A DNA stretch of 25,094 nt from a virus: the IMG/VR virus record IMGVR_UViG_3300009481_002897, positions 1 through 25,094 of that record; one strand, 5' to 3'. The first letter of the stretch is position 1; each line of letters begins with the position of its first letter. Position numbers and translations under genes: made by a program. Positions 14,979 to 22,618 of the stretch are shown here, piece after piece. The notes below the pieces were generated by a model that searched no databases, had not been told where the DNA came from, and saw only the letters and a program-made list of their open reading frames with translations.

Positions 14979-15470
14979 TTATTTTAGTACTTTTTTGCGA
15001 AGAAGTTCTGACATTTTTTTAATTTTTCTCCTTGCAGTTTCTCTATTATACCCATGTTTCTTAGCTATTTCACTAATTGTCATACTTTTCATACGATCCA
15101 AAATGAGGTCTTTGTCTTCCATCTTATTGATCTCATCCATAAGGTCAGTCATAAGGAAGTGATCTCTATTGTCTTGAGTATTAGGGTGGAGTTTGCGATT
15201 GCAAAATTTAGTTTTCTGGTTAAATTTTACCTCTCTAATGCACTCTATCCTAACCCCATTGTAGAGGTATGTGGTGAATTTTGCAGCCTTATTTTCGTCG
15301 TGATTTGAGAATGCTTTCCATAGAGCATTAAGCTTGCAGGTCTGTATCTCATCATCGCTTAGCTGCCCAAAGAACCCACTAGCGGCTTTCGCCATTATTT
15401 TACTTATATCCTCATCACGAAAAGCTTCTTCAATTTTTTGACTCAAAGAGTCGTTTTCAACAAGTTTCAT
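14979..15470 (-). CDS. Small sigma-70-family-like factor (phage late sigma candidate)
   Basis: 163 residues. About 36-82 looks like sigma region 2 (LSDDEIQTCKLNALWKAF, KFTTYLYNGVRIECIRE), which contacts core RNA polymerase and melts the -10 box. The end (129-152, MTISEIAKKHGYNRETARRKIKKM) is an HTH like region 4, which would read -35 DNA. The size resembles the T4 gp55 class of late sigma factors, and phages with such a factor use it for structural-gene transcription. AGGAG stands before the ATG. It lies directly before the promoter candidate and the likely virion gene. A sigma/regulatory DNA-binding protein is likely; the gp55 equivalence is inference. Confidence 0.72.
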   Translation of the reverse strand: MKLVENDSLSQKIEEAFRDEDISKIMAKAASGFFGQLSDDEIQTCKLNALWKAFSNHDENKAAKFTTYLYNGVRIECIREVKFNQKTKFCNRKLHPNTQDNRDHFLMTDLMDEINKMEDKDLILDRMKSMTISEIAKKHGYNRETARRKIKKMSELLRKKVLK

Positions 15471-15479
15471 TTAAATCTC

Positions 15480-15935
15480 CTAAGATAATAATTTTTTCTC
15501 CAGCTTAATGCGAACATTTTTAAACCGGAACATTTTACCAACACCTATAAAAAATCTGTACCTGCTACACACTTTGAGGACTTCAATGCCCTCTGTTGAA
15601 TCTAGTACTTCTTTTACTCTGGGTGTTATATCAAAATTACAGTGTCCAATCCAACAATCAAAGTTAGCAGACATAGCCATATCATCTAGCATGTCTTTTG
15701 AAAATGGGATAACTTGATGTTGGACAAGATCCTGACCTTCTGTTTCAGCGTGGTAGTTTTCTTGGAAGAACTCTTCGCCACTCTCAGCCTCCATTTGTTC
15801 TATTTGCTGTTCTAATTGAGCATCCTGAGCTGCTGCTACGGACTCCATTAGGGCTAGGAACATTGGGGATGATAGCTGGTTTTCAATCACGTCCTCATAT
15901 TTTTGCCACCCTATTTTTTTTGTAATCTTCGTCAT
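15480..15935 (-). CDS. Unknown phage protein
   Basis: 151 residues. The N-terminal 75 residues are helical and very acidic/Gln rich (QLEQQIEQMEAESGEEFF). The C-terminal 70 residues are a compact alpha/beta part (NFDCWIGHCNFDITP, VLKVCSRYRFFIGVG, FKNVRIKLEKKLL). No membrane segment or known motif. It ends nine bases before the sigma-like gene and is probably co-transcribed with it, so a transcription-related partner is one possibility. Confidence 0.65.
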   Translation of the reverse strand: MTKITKKIGWQKYEDVIENQLSSPMFLALMESVAAAQDAQLEQQIEQMEAESGEEFFQENYHAETEGQDLVQHQVIPFSKDMLDDMAMSANFDCWIGHCNFDITPRVKEVLDSTEGIEVLKVCSRYRFFIGVGKMFRFKNVRIKLEKKLLS

Positions 15936-15950
15936 TGTTTGCTCCCGTAA

Positions 15951-16325
15951 TTATAGCATATCGGAAGGTTTTAAGCAAGGCCTCTCTGTAGTTTTTTCAA
16001 TAGTTTTATGTTTTTTGGATAATGTCTCACCGATATGAAGTGCGAGTTTTAGCAATGTGTCACCCTGAGCGTCTTCAAGTAAGCCTGTTTTGATCATTTC
16101 TATAGTTTCTATATATAGCTGATCAGTACCAAGGGCGGCGACTAGTTTGCACAGGTCGTCTGTGGTTTTCTCCTCGTAATCTCTTAATTCCACATCCACC
16201 ATAGGTGTAGAATCATTCATGAAGAATTTTATAGAGACAGTTATATTGTCATCCTCTTCGTCCAGAGGAAATTGTTCCTCTGGTGTTTTTATCTCCGGTT
16301 TCTTTTTTTTAAAAAAATTAAACAT
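15951..16325 (-). CDS. Unknown small acidic protein
   Basis: 124 residues. It begins with MFNFFKKKKPE, a basic-aromatic tag, followed by an acidic stretch (EEDDN), a beta hairpin and a helical remainder. It overlaps the glycosyltransferase gene before it by 8 bases. No family recognised, no membrane helix. Confidence 0.62.
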   Translation of the reverse strand: MFNFFKKKKPEIKTPEEQFPLDEEDDNITVSIKFFMNDSTPMVDVELRDYEEKTTDDLCKLVAALGTDQLYIETIEMIKTGLLEDAQGDTLLKLALHIGETLSKKHKTIEKTTERPCLKPSDML

Positions 16326-17412
16326 GTCGTAAAATTAGCTCCGCAGTGTGATCCCAGTTGTACTTTTTCGCTGTCTTCACGCCGTCTTGGTTGTTTGTTA
16401 GTTTAACCTTATACTTATGTTTTAGAAAATGGACTTTTCTCATATACTTGGATATCTCTGCCACTTCCTCATCCCCAATTTTAGCCCACTGTCCAACTTT
16501 TCCGTGGAACCACTTCCCGTCATATGCCATTTCTTTGTCTTTTATCGTCACCAAAAAGGAGTTTTCTTTAGTGCAAAACTCAGTGTGAGCAGAATAATCT
16601 GTAATTATTAACCTTTTCCCGCAAGCCATCATCTCTAAAGCCTCTAGGTTCCACCCCTCTCCCCTCGATGGGAAAACCCCACAATCAGTTTTTGACATTA
16701 TATTATACACCTCCTGCTGGTTTGGAACCCTCTCGATAAGCTTTATTTTATCTCCTAGTTTTGAGTTTAGATATAGGTTCTTCCACTCATTTTCCTCAGA
16801 CTCGCTATAAAATGGATTTTCACACATCATCCACAACTCAACGTTATCCGACTCTTTGAAGGCATTGCAAAAGGCTTCTATTAGTATATCGTGTCCCTTT
16901 CTTACTTCCCATTTTCCACAATTGAAAAATATAGTATTTTCACTCTCAGAGACGTTGGTGTCGAGACTGAATATTGATTCGTCTACTCCAAGTGGAATTA
17001 CGTGGACATTCTCTCTCACCCCCATTGTTTTGTAGCGGTTATATAAGTTTGAAACTACCACCTCCTTAGCCCACTCTGAGCAAACGAAAAGCTTGTCTGG
17101 ATAGTAAAGGTGGTGATTTTCATGATCATTGAAAGCGTCAAGCTCAAAAATAGGAAAGCCTATCTTAGTTCCCCTTCCAACAAATTGCGTCATGTCGTGC
17201 TGATGCCATATCTTTATGCAGGGTGCATCAAAGTTTGGCATCTTGGCATTGGCTATGGACGAAGAGATAATATCTGCGTCTTCCTGACTTGTCACAGATG
17301 GCTGTCCTATTGGCCATAATGAAACTTCTGTCTTTTTGCTGAGAGCCTTAACTATATTAAGTCCGGTAATCCCATAGCCTAACTGGTTGATTGGTGAAAC
17401 TATGTTAATCAT
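16318..17412 (-). CDS. GT4-type glycosyltransferase
   Basis: 364 residues with a GT-B fold. The Gly-rich N-terminal loop (NQLGYGITGLNIV, 9-21) and the linker HVIPLGVDESIF (137-148) match retaining family 4. The acceptor/donor signature is FPSRGEGWNLEALEMMACGK at 247-266, with Glu257 as the conserved nucleotide-sugar-binding acid. It transfers a sugar from a nucleotide donor onto a glycan or a protein. No membrane segment, so it works in the cytoplasm on an activated acceptor. It is the last glycan gene in the cassette and overlaps its CAP59-like neighbour by 8 bases or less. Confidence 0.9.
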   Translation of the reverse strand: MINIVSPINQLGYGITGLNIVKALSKKTEVSLWPIGQPSVTSQEDADIISSSIANAKMPNFDAPCIKIWHQHDMTQFVGRGTKIGFPIFELDAFNDHENHHLYYPDKLFVCSEWAKEVVVSNLYNRYKTMGVRENVHVIPLGVDESIFSLDTNVSESENTIFFNCGKWEVRKGHDILIEAFCNAFKESDNVELWMMCENPFYSESEENEWKNLYLNSKLGDKIKLIERVPNQQEVYNIMSKTDCGVFPSRGEGWNLEALEMMACGKRLIITDYSAHTEFCTKENSFLVTIKDKEMAYDGKWFHGKVGQWAKIGDEEVAEISKYMRKVHFLKHKYKVKLTNNQDGVKTAKKYNWDHTAELILRHV

Positions 17413-18370
17413 GGCTTCTTCTGAACTCCCCTAATATTCTAGAAAATTTATGGTGTGAATAAGACGACAACATACTTGGGTTTATTATAATTTTCCAACC
17501 ATTGTTTCTCATTTGACGGTGTAGAAAGGGGTGGTCACAGTCAACTACCCCGTCTGACCATTTTTTTGACCCATAGATACATGGTAGTATGGCTTCTTTC
17601 TTATATATAGCTAGCCCACTAAAGTTTGAGTTAACCTCAACAAGATCGTCCATTCTGGAAAGGTTTATCCCGTTGAACCTCTGGACATTGACTGGTTCCT
17701 CTTCATTTAGCATCCTAAAGGCCCAGCTATCAAAAAATAGATGATTTTTAGGGTCTACATCTTCTAGATCTCTTTCATTATAATAGTCCGAGAGTTTACC
17801 GTTTGCAGATATGCACCCAATATTTGGATCTAACTCTTCAAGCATTTGAAAACTGTGGGCTATACCTTCGTATGACCAGCCACCCCTTAAGTCTAGGTCA
17901 AAAACCATTACGGTATCAAAGTTGTCTATATCCTCTAGGTTTTTAATATATTTAAGGTACTCGTTCCTGCAATTTGCAATGGCTGTGGCCCTAAAAAAGT
18001 GGTCTGTGTCCTTACCATTATCCACGAGGTCTTTGTATTCACTGTCATCCATCTTTCCTGTTATGAAGTGAAACTTGTCATTGGCTTTAGCATACTCCTC
18101 CAGTATCAACCTTGTGGTATCTTTTGAATCATTTTCGTATATAATAATCTTATAATCTTTGAAAGCAGAAGCTATCCTGTATAATCTTATTAGATTTAAT
18201 TCTATAACATTGGCGACATCTCTACAGATGCCGCATAGTATGACAGATCTATTAGAACAGGCAGATAGGCCTTTCTCTACCAGACTGGTGTATTCCTCTT
18301 GCAGGTGTTCTGGCGGTGGGAAAATATCGTCTGGGAATGTTGATACTAGGTTATAATCTATTTCTTTCAT
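17405..18370 (-). CDS. CAP59-like (GT69-type) glycosyltransferase, copy 1
   Basis: 321 residues from the ATG at 18370, which overlaps the LicD stop as ATGA. The TTG at 18373 is a frame artefact. It looks like a GT-A fold: a strand with LCGICRDV (45-52), then IIIYENDSKDTT (76-87), and the metal-binding DLDLRGGWS (158-166) as the DxD motif. Toward the end come the paralogue-conserved FDSWAFR, GLAIYKK and DCDHPFLHRQMR blocks. These resemble the Cryptococcus CAP59 mannosyltransferase family. It shares the same block order with the gene at 23931-24830. Donor and acceptor are unknown. Confidence 0.82.
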   Translation of the reverse strand: MKEIDYNLVSTFPDDIFPPPEHLQEEYTSLVEKGLSACSNRSVILCGICRDVANVIELNLIRLYRIASAFKDYKIIIYENDSKDTTRLILEEYAKANDKFHFITGKMDDSEYKDLVDNGKDTDHFFRATAIANCRNEYLKYIKNLEDIDNFDTVMVFDLDLRGGWSYEGIAHSFQMLEELDPNIGCISANGKLSDYYNERDLEDVDPKNHLFFDSWAFRMLNEEEPVNVQRFNGINLSRMDDLVEVNSNFSGLAIYKKEAILPCIYGSKKWSDGVVDCDHPFLHRQMRNNGWKIIINPSMLSSYSHHKFSRILGEFRRSHD

Positions 18371-18918
18371 CAAGATCTTAACCTCATTACTGGTTTATGG
18401 TCTACTATGCACATTGTGTACTCAGCGTTTTTTCTGAGCGGGATTCGGTAGCTGTCTCCGTATAGAAACTTGCAACAACTGTCTGGGTCTTTCGGCATTT
18501 TGAGAGAGATGCCCCCTATAGTGACGCTGCGTGGTGGCAATAGTATATCTAAAGGAACATGTAAAGTTTCGCCGTTGTGTCCCCCGAAGTTCCAATGGTC
18601 TACCGCGTGGTTGTCTTCTTTGTAGTACAAATAAAAATCTATATATGCCACAACCCCTTCTATCTCCATTTCCCCTTGCACGAACATGTCTGTATCTCTT
18701 CTGAGGCTAAACCCAAGAGAAGACAGTATCCCCGAAATTTCCGCTCTGTGTTGGGAGTTAATGTAAATATCGACATCATCGTCCATCGCTAGCAGGTTCC
18801 CCTCGCGGTGACATCCCAGCAAAGTGCCGAAGAATACACAGTACTCCATGTCTTCCAGATAGGGTGCCACCATACCTAAAGTGGTAAGGTTGTACTTTCT
18901 TTCAATTGGTATATCCAT
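18370..18918 (-). CDS. licD: LicD-family phospho(no)transferase
   Basis: 182 residues. The LicD core is clear: VFFGTLLGCHREGNLLAMDD at about 28-47, containing GTLLG (31-35) and the metal-binding DDDVD run (46-50). LicD proteins belong to the nucleotidyltransferase fold and move phosphocholine from CDP-choline onto glycans. In phosphonate gene clusters, LicD-like enzymes are proposed to transfer the phosphonate from its CMP-activated form. Here it directly follows the dehydrogenase (17-base overlap) and AGGAGG precedes its ATG, so this is the natural last step: hanging 2-hydroxyethylphosphonate, or another phosphonate, on a sugar. The protein is shorter than the common 260-residue LicD. Substrate assignment is inference from the neighbours. 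Confidence 0.85.
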   Translation of the reverse strand: MDIPIERKYNLTTLGMVAPYLEDMEYCVFFGTLLGCHREGNLLAMDDDVDIYINSQHRAEISGILSSLGFSLRRDTDMFVQGEMEIEGVVAYIDFYLYYKEDNHAVDHWNFGGHNGETLHVPLDILLPPRSVTIGGISLKMPKDPDSCCKFLYGDSYRIPLRKNAEYTMCIVDHKPVMRLRS

Positions 18919-19699
18919 TCATAACCTCCTTAAGCTTGTCTGTATCCACATACTGAGACGTATTGTGGAACTTCTTATATCCTTTTGCCAGCTCAATAAC
19001 GCTATCTATGTCGTAACTATAATTGTAGTTTGGTTCTTCAATCAATTCTGCTATATCCGATTCACCCATCAGCACGCAAACAGGCTTGAGGAAAATCCCC
19101 AGTGCTGCCCCATGCGGTATACCGTAAACACCTGTCATGGGGTAGGAGAGGGCATGAAGTATAGTTGTTGGAACTTTCTCTATGATATGCCCGGCGATGT
19201 GCCCCGACTTCATCACACTCATCCTGTCCACACCAGCCTTTAGTAATACCTCTAAAGTTCCTGTGGCCAAGGTTCTTATTCCATCCGTACAATCTTTAGA
19301 CCACATAGAGTCTAAGCAGTGACTTATTGCGTCATATTTAGTTCTTTGGTATATATCTTCTGGCAGGGAGTTTATAAAATCTTCTTCCCACATTACACTT
19401 TCTGGGGGAGATCTGTAGCAGTTGCATTTTGCTTCGTTCTCCCAGTACACCGAGTGTGACGTAGCAGACGCTCCAGACGCAGTTGTTGGCCAGCAGTGAA
19501 CCGTATTGCCAACCATCTTAGCGGTATCTATCACGGCTCCTCCGCCTATAGCGGCCACGATGTCATATTTACCCAAGTCAAGAAGCGTGTTATGTGTGGG
19601 TGGAGAGTCTATGCACACCAAGTCGCCAAAGCGTTCACCGTACTTAGAAATAAAGAGACTTCTAGTAGACTTAGAGCATATCAGAGCGTCATACTTCAT
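18902..19699 (-). CDS. Compact iron-containing alcohol dehydrogenase, probable phosphonoacetaldehyde reductase
   Basis: 265 residues. It has the group III (Fe) ADH signatures: GGGAVIDTAKM at 52-62 (nucleotide binding), PTTASGASAT at 71-80, DAISHCLD at 123-130, and LHALSYPMTGVYGIPHGAAL at 181-200. The four metal ligands are present at the family spacing: Asp123, His127 (plus 4), His182 and His196 (plus 14). Usual members have 370-400 residues, so both the N-terminal part and the C-terminal helical domain are short, but the frame is intact. It starts in the stop region of the decarboxylase beta gene. In phosphonate operons Fe-ADHs such as PhpC reduce phosphonoacetaldehyde to 2-hydroxyethylphosphonate, which fits here since no AEP transaminase is seen. 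Activity of so short a form is untested. Confidence 0.83.
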   Translation of the reverse strand: MKYDALICSKSTRSLFISKYGERFGDLVCIDSPPTHNTLLDLGKYDIVAAIGGGAVIDTAKMVGNTVHCWPTTASGASATSHSVYWENEAKCNCYRSPPESVMWEEDFINSLPEDIYQRTKYDAISHCLDSMWSKDCTDGIRTLATGTLEVLLKAGVDRMSVMKSGHIAGHIIEKVPTTILHALSYPMTGVYGIPHGAALGIFLKPVCVLMGESDIAELIEEPNYNYSYDIDSVIELAKGYKKFHNTSQYVDTDKLKEVMNGYTN

Positions 19700-20157
19700 G
19701 TTAAAAATTCCTTGATACTGGTCGTATTATCCACACAATCAACCCCAACCCTATCCGTCTTCCCATCACTACTTATTTTTATTATCTCATTAACTCCGAC
19801 ATAAATATCCTCCAGAGGAGAGCATTCATATCCCCCAACGGATTCATGACATCCATTGTCTAGTATATATACATAAAGATTTGCAGGACAGAGGTCTCTA
19901 ATTGTGTGTGTTATTCCAAGATGCATGAGTATGGCCGCATCCCCACTAAACACCACAACGTCCCTGCTGGTGTTAAGAGCCAAGCCTAATCCAATACATG
20001 GGGATAGACCCATACTGCCCTGCATGTAGAATATGTTTTTGTTATCTGGGTACTCGTTATATACAGCTCTTGATATATACCCCGTACTAGTCACGTATGC
20101 AGCGTCTTCCCCATGCCTTTCAAAAACCGTTCTTATAGCGTTCTTCCTACTTAACAT
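19696..20157 (-). CDS. ppd: Phosphonopyruvate decarboxylase, ThDP-binding (beta) subunit
   Basis: 153 residues. This is the C-terminal half of a thiamine diphosphate decarboxylase. GDAAIL at 72-77 stands where the ThDP/Mg motif GDG begins, and LDNGCHESVGG at 99-109 supplies the Asn ligand (Asn101) that ends it. YMQGSMGLSPCIGLGLAL (44-61) matches the family turn before it. GDA instead of GDG is a mild variant. The HESVGG segment is typical of phosphonopyruvate and sulfopyruvate decarboxylases. Together with the alpha gene (11-base overlap) it would turn phosphonopyruvate into phosphonoacetaldehyde, pulling the unfavourable mutase step forward. Ppd is often one chain; here it is split as in ComD/ComE. 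Confidence 0.85.
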   Translation of the reverse strand: MLSRKNAIRTVFERHGEDAAYVTSTGYISRAVYNEYPDNKNIFYMQGSMGLSPCIGLGLALNTSRDVVVFSGDAAILMHLGITHTIRDLCPANLYVYILDNGCHESVGGYECSPLEDIYVGVNEIIKISSDGKTDRVGVDCVDNTTSIKEFLT

Positions 20158-20536
20158 TGTTTGAGCCTTTTACTATTATGTAGCGGGAGTAGCCAATTAC
20201 CTGAAGAAGCTCTTCGTCAACCTCGCCCATAATCTTATGCTGTGGTAAGGTATGTCTATGACCTATAACGAGAAGTGGTGTAATCTTGTGAGGGATGCAT
20301 AGGCTAGTAATCGGGTTTATAATATTCCCCAAGCCAGAATTTTGTAGGTAAACACAGGCTTTGCTACCCGCCAGCTCAGCCCCTACTGCAATACCCACAG
20401 CTTGACCCTCGTTGGTGGCTATGACATGTTGGTATCCAGACCGGATAACTTCATCCTGAAACTCTTTAAGGGCACTGTCGGGAACTCCGGTGAAAAAGTC
20501 GCACCCCATATCAATAGCATCCTGAAAGACCGACAT
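20147..20536 (-). CDS. ppd: Phosphonopyruvate decarboxylase, pyrimidine-binding (alpha) subunit
   Basis: 129 residues from the ATG at 20536, which overlaps the mutase stop as TAATG and has GGAGGGG just upstream. The frame extends to 20584 but that start lies inside the mutase gene. It is the N-terminal half of a ThDP decarboxylase: FFTGVPDSALKEF at 14-26, the conserved activating Glu43 in ATNEGQAVGIAVG, and LQNSGLGNIINP at 64-75. It would pair with the downstream beta subunit to make the active site at the interface. The alternative substrate sulfopyruvate is less likely because a PEP mutase gene precedes it. Confidence 0.87.
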   Translation of the reverse strand: MSVFQDAIDMGCDFFTGVPDSALKEFQDEVIRSGYQHVIATNEGQAVGIAVGAELAGSKACVYLQNSGLGNIINPITSLCIPHKITPLLVIGHRHTLPQHKIMGEVDEELLQVIGYSRYIIVKGSNNVK

Positions 20537-21819
20537 TAATTCCCCTCCGGTATCAGTTCTATAATGTCTTTTATGGGCATGCAATATTGCTCAGACGCAA
20601 GCCACGCAGAGCCATCCCGTAGTATCTGCTCGGCTGTTTTCACCATGGCAGGGTATGCGCTACGCATCAGGTGGTTAGCGTATATAACTAACCCTACACC
20701 ACGGTCAGACAGTTCTTTCTCAGTTACTTGACAATACGTAGAGGGAACTACCACCAAGGGAACTTTGCTATCAAGAGTCTGATACGCATCACAGAACTCT
20801 AATATCTCATCTGGACAGGATTCCTTGCTGTGAATCATTATCCCGTCAACTCCAGAGTCAATGTAAGCCTTTGCCCTTTCTAACGCATCGTTCATCCCCG
20901 CCTTTAATATCAAGCTTTCTATCCTAGCTATAATCATGAAGTCTTCGCCAACCTGAGACATCTTCCCCGCTGATATTTTTTTGCAAAACCCAGAGATTGA
21001 ATCCTGCGTCTGGGGAACGTCAGTACCAAATAAAGAATTCTTCTTGAGTCCCACTTTGTCTTCTATGATTATCGCAGAAACTCCGAGTCTCTCCAGAGTC
21101 TTGACAGTGAAAACAAAATGCTCCACCTTACCCCCCGTGTCCCCGTCGAGTATGATGGGCTTAGTGGTGACTTCAAGCACATCATTAAGAGTTCCGTATC
21201 TGTTGACCAACTCTATGTCTGGCTTTCCTTTTGCTGTTGAATCAGTAAGGCTGGACAGCCATATGGCATCAAACTCTCTGTTGTTTGCGGAAGCGTGTTC
21301 TACGATGAGTCCCGTAATCCCATTATGCGCTTCCATAACCCTAACAATGTCTTTGCAATCTAGCAACCTTCTGAGTTTCCTTTGCCTCATCTCTGGAGTT
21401 GTTCCCAAATCCTTAAGGTGGGTGTGAAGCTTGGTTGAAGACATCCCCTCAGTGTATGGTATCTCCACTAACATCCCACCCCAAGCCTTCAAAACAGACA
21501 ACACCTGTTCTCTTGTTTCTTGCTGAACGCCTGTCTTCCAGTCGTCTCCGTGTACTACAACTTCAGGTCTTACTTTTTCTAGGTTGTCTGTATAGTCCAG
21601 CGTGTGCTGAGCCATTACTGATGACACCCCTTTGATGCTCTCCACAACAGCCTTTCTCTGATCGTATGTCAAGGCGGGTAGCCTTTTGTAGCTAGCGATT
21701 GCTTCATCAGTTAGTAGACCGACAACCACCTTTCCGTATCCTGCCGCCGCGTTAATAAGATTGATGTGCCCGTGATGTATCAAGTCGGCACTCATTCCTA
21801 CGTATACTGTATTCATCAT
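20536..21819 (-). CDS. pepM: Fused cytidylyltransferase - phosphoenolpyruvate phosphomutase (PepM)
   Basis: 427 residues from the ATG at 21819; the ATG at 21816 is equally possible, and the frame's upstream part lies inside the sulfotransferase. Domain 1 (1-135) is a cytidylyltransferase: HHGH at 15-18, [11 protein letters not shown] at 45-55 and MSSTK at 126-130 (the ISSTxI site). Domain 2 (about 145-427) is an isocitrate-lyase-superfamily TIM barrel with LDGDTGG at 224-230 and [10 protein letters not shown] at 253-262, which fits the EDKxxxxxNS motif that marks PEP mutase against other superfamily members. PepM converts PEP to phosphonopyruvate, the entry to nearly all C-P biosynthesis. The N-domain likely makes the CMP-phosphonate for the LicD enzyme. 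It starts three bases or so from the sulfotransferase stop. Confidence 0.93.
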   Translation of the reverse strand: MMNTVYVGMSADLIHHGHINLINAAAGYGKVVVGLLTDEAIASYKRLPALTYDQRKAVVESIKGVSSVMAQHTLDYTDNLEKVRPEVVVHGDDWKTGVQQETREQVLSVLKAWGGMLVEIPYTEGMSSTKLHTHLKDLGTTPEMRQRKLRRLLDCKDIVRVMEAHNGITGLIVEHASANNREFDAIWLSSLTDSTAKGKPDIELVNRYGTLNDVLEVTTKPIILDGDTGGKVEHFVFTVKTLERLGVSAIIIEDKVGLKKNSLFGTDVPQTQDSISGFCKKISAGKMSQVGEDFMIIARIESLILKAGMNDALERAKAYIDSGVDGIMIHSKESCPDEILEFCDAYQTLDSKVPLVVVPSTYCQVTEKELSDRGVGLVIYANHLMRSAYPAMVKTAEQILRDGSAWLASEQYCMPIKDIIELIPEGN

Positions 21820-21820
21820 T

Positions 21821-22618
21821 TTATCCCACAAATATTGTATCATACTCTTCTTTTAGTTTCAAGAACTCTTTGTAGTTTGGTATCTTTTCTAGGTTCTTTG
21901 AGGTGTTAAGCTTCTTGTTCTCTAGATAATGATATTTCACCCAAGTGTAGTCTAGATCAGAAAAACTTATGCCTATAAATTCGCATAAGTCACTTATTAG
22001 TGCTAACTTTTTAGTTAGGCTATCCGTAAAGTTTTCTTCATACCTTAGATATTTAACTTCGGGCTTATAAAGCCGCACCCAAAACTTGCATTGGTCAATT
22101 TTGGAGTACCAGACATCTGCCACGCTAAGTATTTTTTGTAGGTCAATAGGCTGGTATTTAGCATTGTCTACTTTTGACTTGCCCTCCTTAGACCACTGAA
22201 TAACGCCTGTAATATCTGTTAACTGATCTGATATAGAACAGTCCAGTAGCGATTTTCTACTCTGAAAAATTATCTTTATGTTGTTGCGAACTGCATACTC
22301 TATAATCATCCTGTTGAGAAAAGCAGCGGAGCTTGTTATTATATGCTTGATGCCGGTGAAATTAGAGTACAAAGCGTCTAAAAAATCAAAGGCATCTTTG
22401 CAGTTTTTGGGCCATACGCTTTCGTGATAATAATTACCTAGCAAGCCTCTGGTTCTTTTGTCTTGCTCATTCTTTAGTGTGCTGTAATGATCTCTGTCTC
22501 CAGAAGTAAATAAAAATGGCTCTTGAACAATCTTTTCGCTAAGGATACCATTACCTAGACATGCAGACAGATTTGATGTACCGCTCCTCGCAACCCCTAG
22601 TATTATGAATTTATTCAT
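21821..22618 (-). CDS. PAPS-dependent sulfotransferase-like protein
   Basis: 265 residues. The N-terminus [18 protein letters not shown] (4-21) is the 5'-phosphosulfate-binding loop (Arg11-Ser-Gly-Thr). [15 protein letters not shown] at 116-130 supplies the 3'-phosphate site (Arg121 and Ser128 or Ser130). Such enzymes move sulfate from PAPS onto hydroxyls of sugars or other small acceptors. The gene sits between a glycosyltransferase-like gene and pepM, with 8-base overlap upstream. GGAGAGG lies before its ATG. This suggests a sulfated glycan, though a different acceptor, for example phosphonate or protein, is possible. It is a cytoplasmic form without a Golgi-type anchor, as expected in a phage. 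PAPS would have to come from the host. Confidence 0.82.
   Translation of the reverse strand: MNKFIILGVARSGTSNLSACLGNGILSEKIVQEPFLFTSGDRDHYSTLKNEQDKRTRGLLGNYYHESVWPKNCKDAFDFLDALYSNFTGIKHIITSSAAFLNRMIIEYAVRNNIKIIFQSRKSLLDCSISDQLTDITGVIQWSKEGKSKVDNAKYQPIDLQKILSVADVWYSKIDQCKFWVRLYKPEVKYLRYEENFTDSLTKKLALISDLCEFIGISFSDLDYTWVKYHYLENKKLNTSKNLEKIPNYKEFLKLKEEYDTIFVG

Noticed and set aside
18902-19699. Frameshifted or decayed alcohol dehydrogenase
   Set aside because: Short, but the frame is intact, both ends are coupled to neighbours, and all four metal ligands are kept.
19696-20536. Sulfopyruvate decarboxylase (ComDE, coenzyme M pathway), given the nearby sulfotransferase
   Set aside because: No other coenzyme M gene is present, and PepM directly precedes the pair; phosphonopyruvate is the simpler substrate.
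20536-21819. Reading the second domain as methylisocitrate lyase, carboxyphosphoenolpyruvate mutase or phosphonopyruvate hydrolase
   Set aside because: The EDKxxxxxNS motif and the following decarboxylase genes point to PEP mutase.
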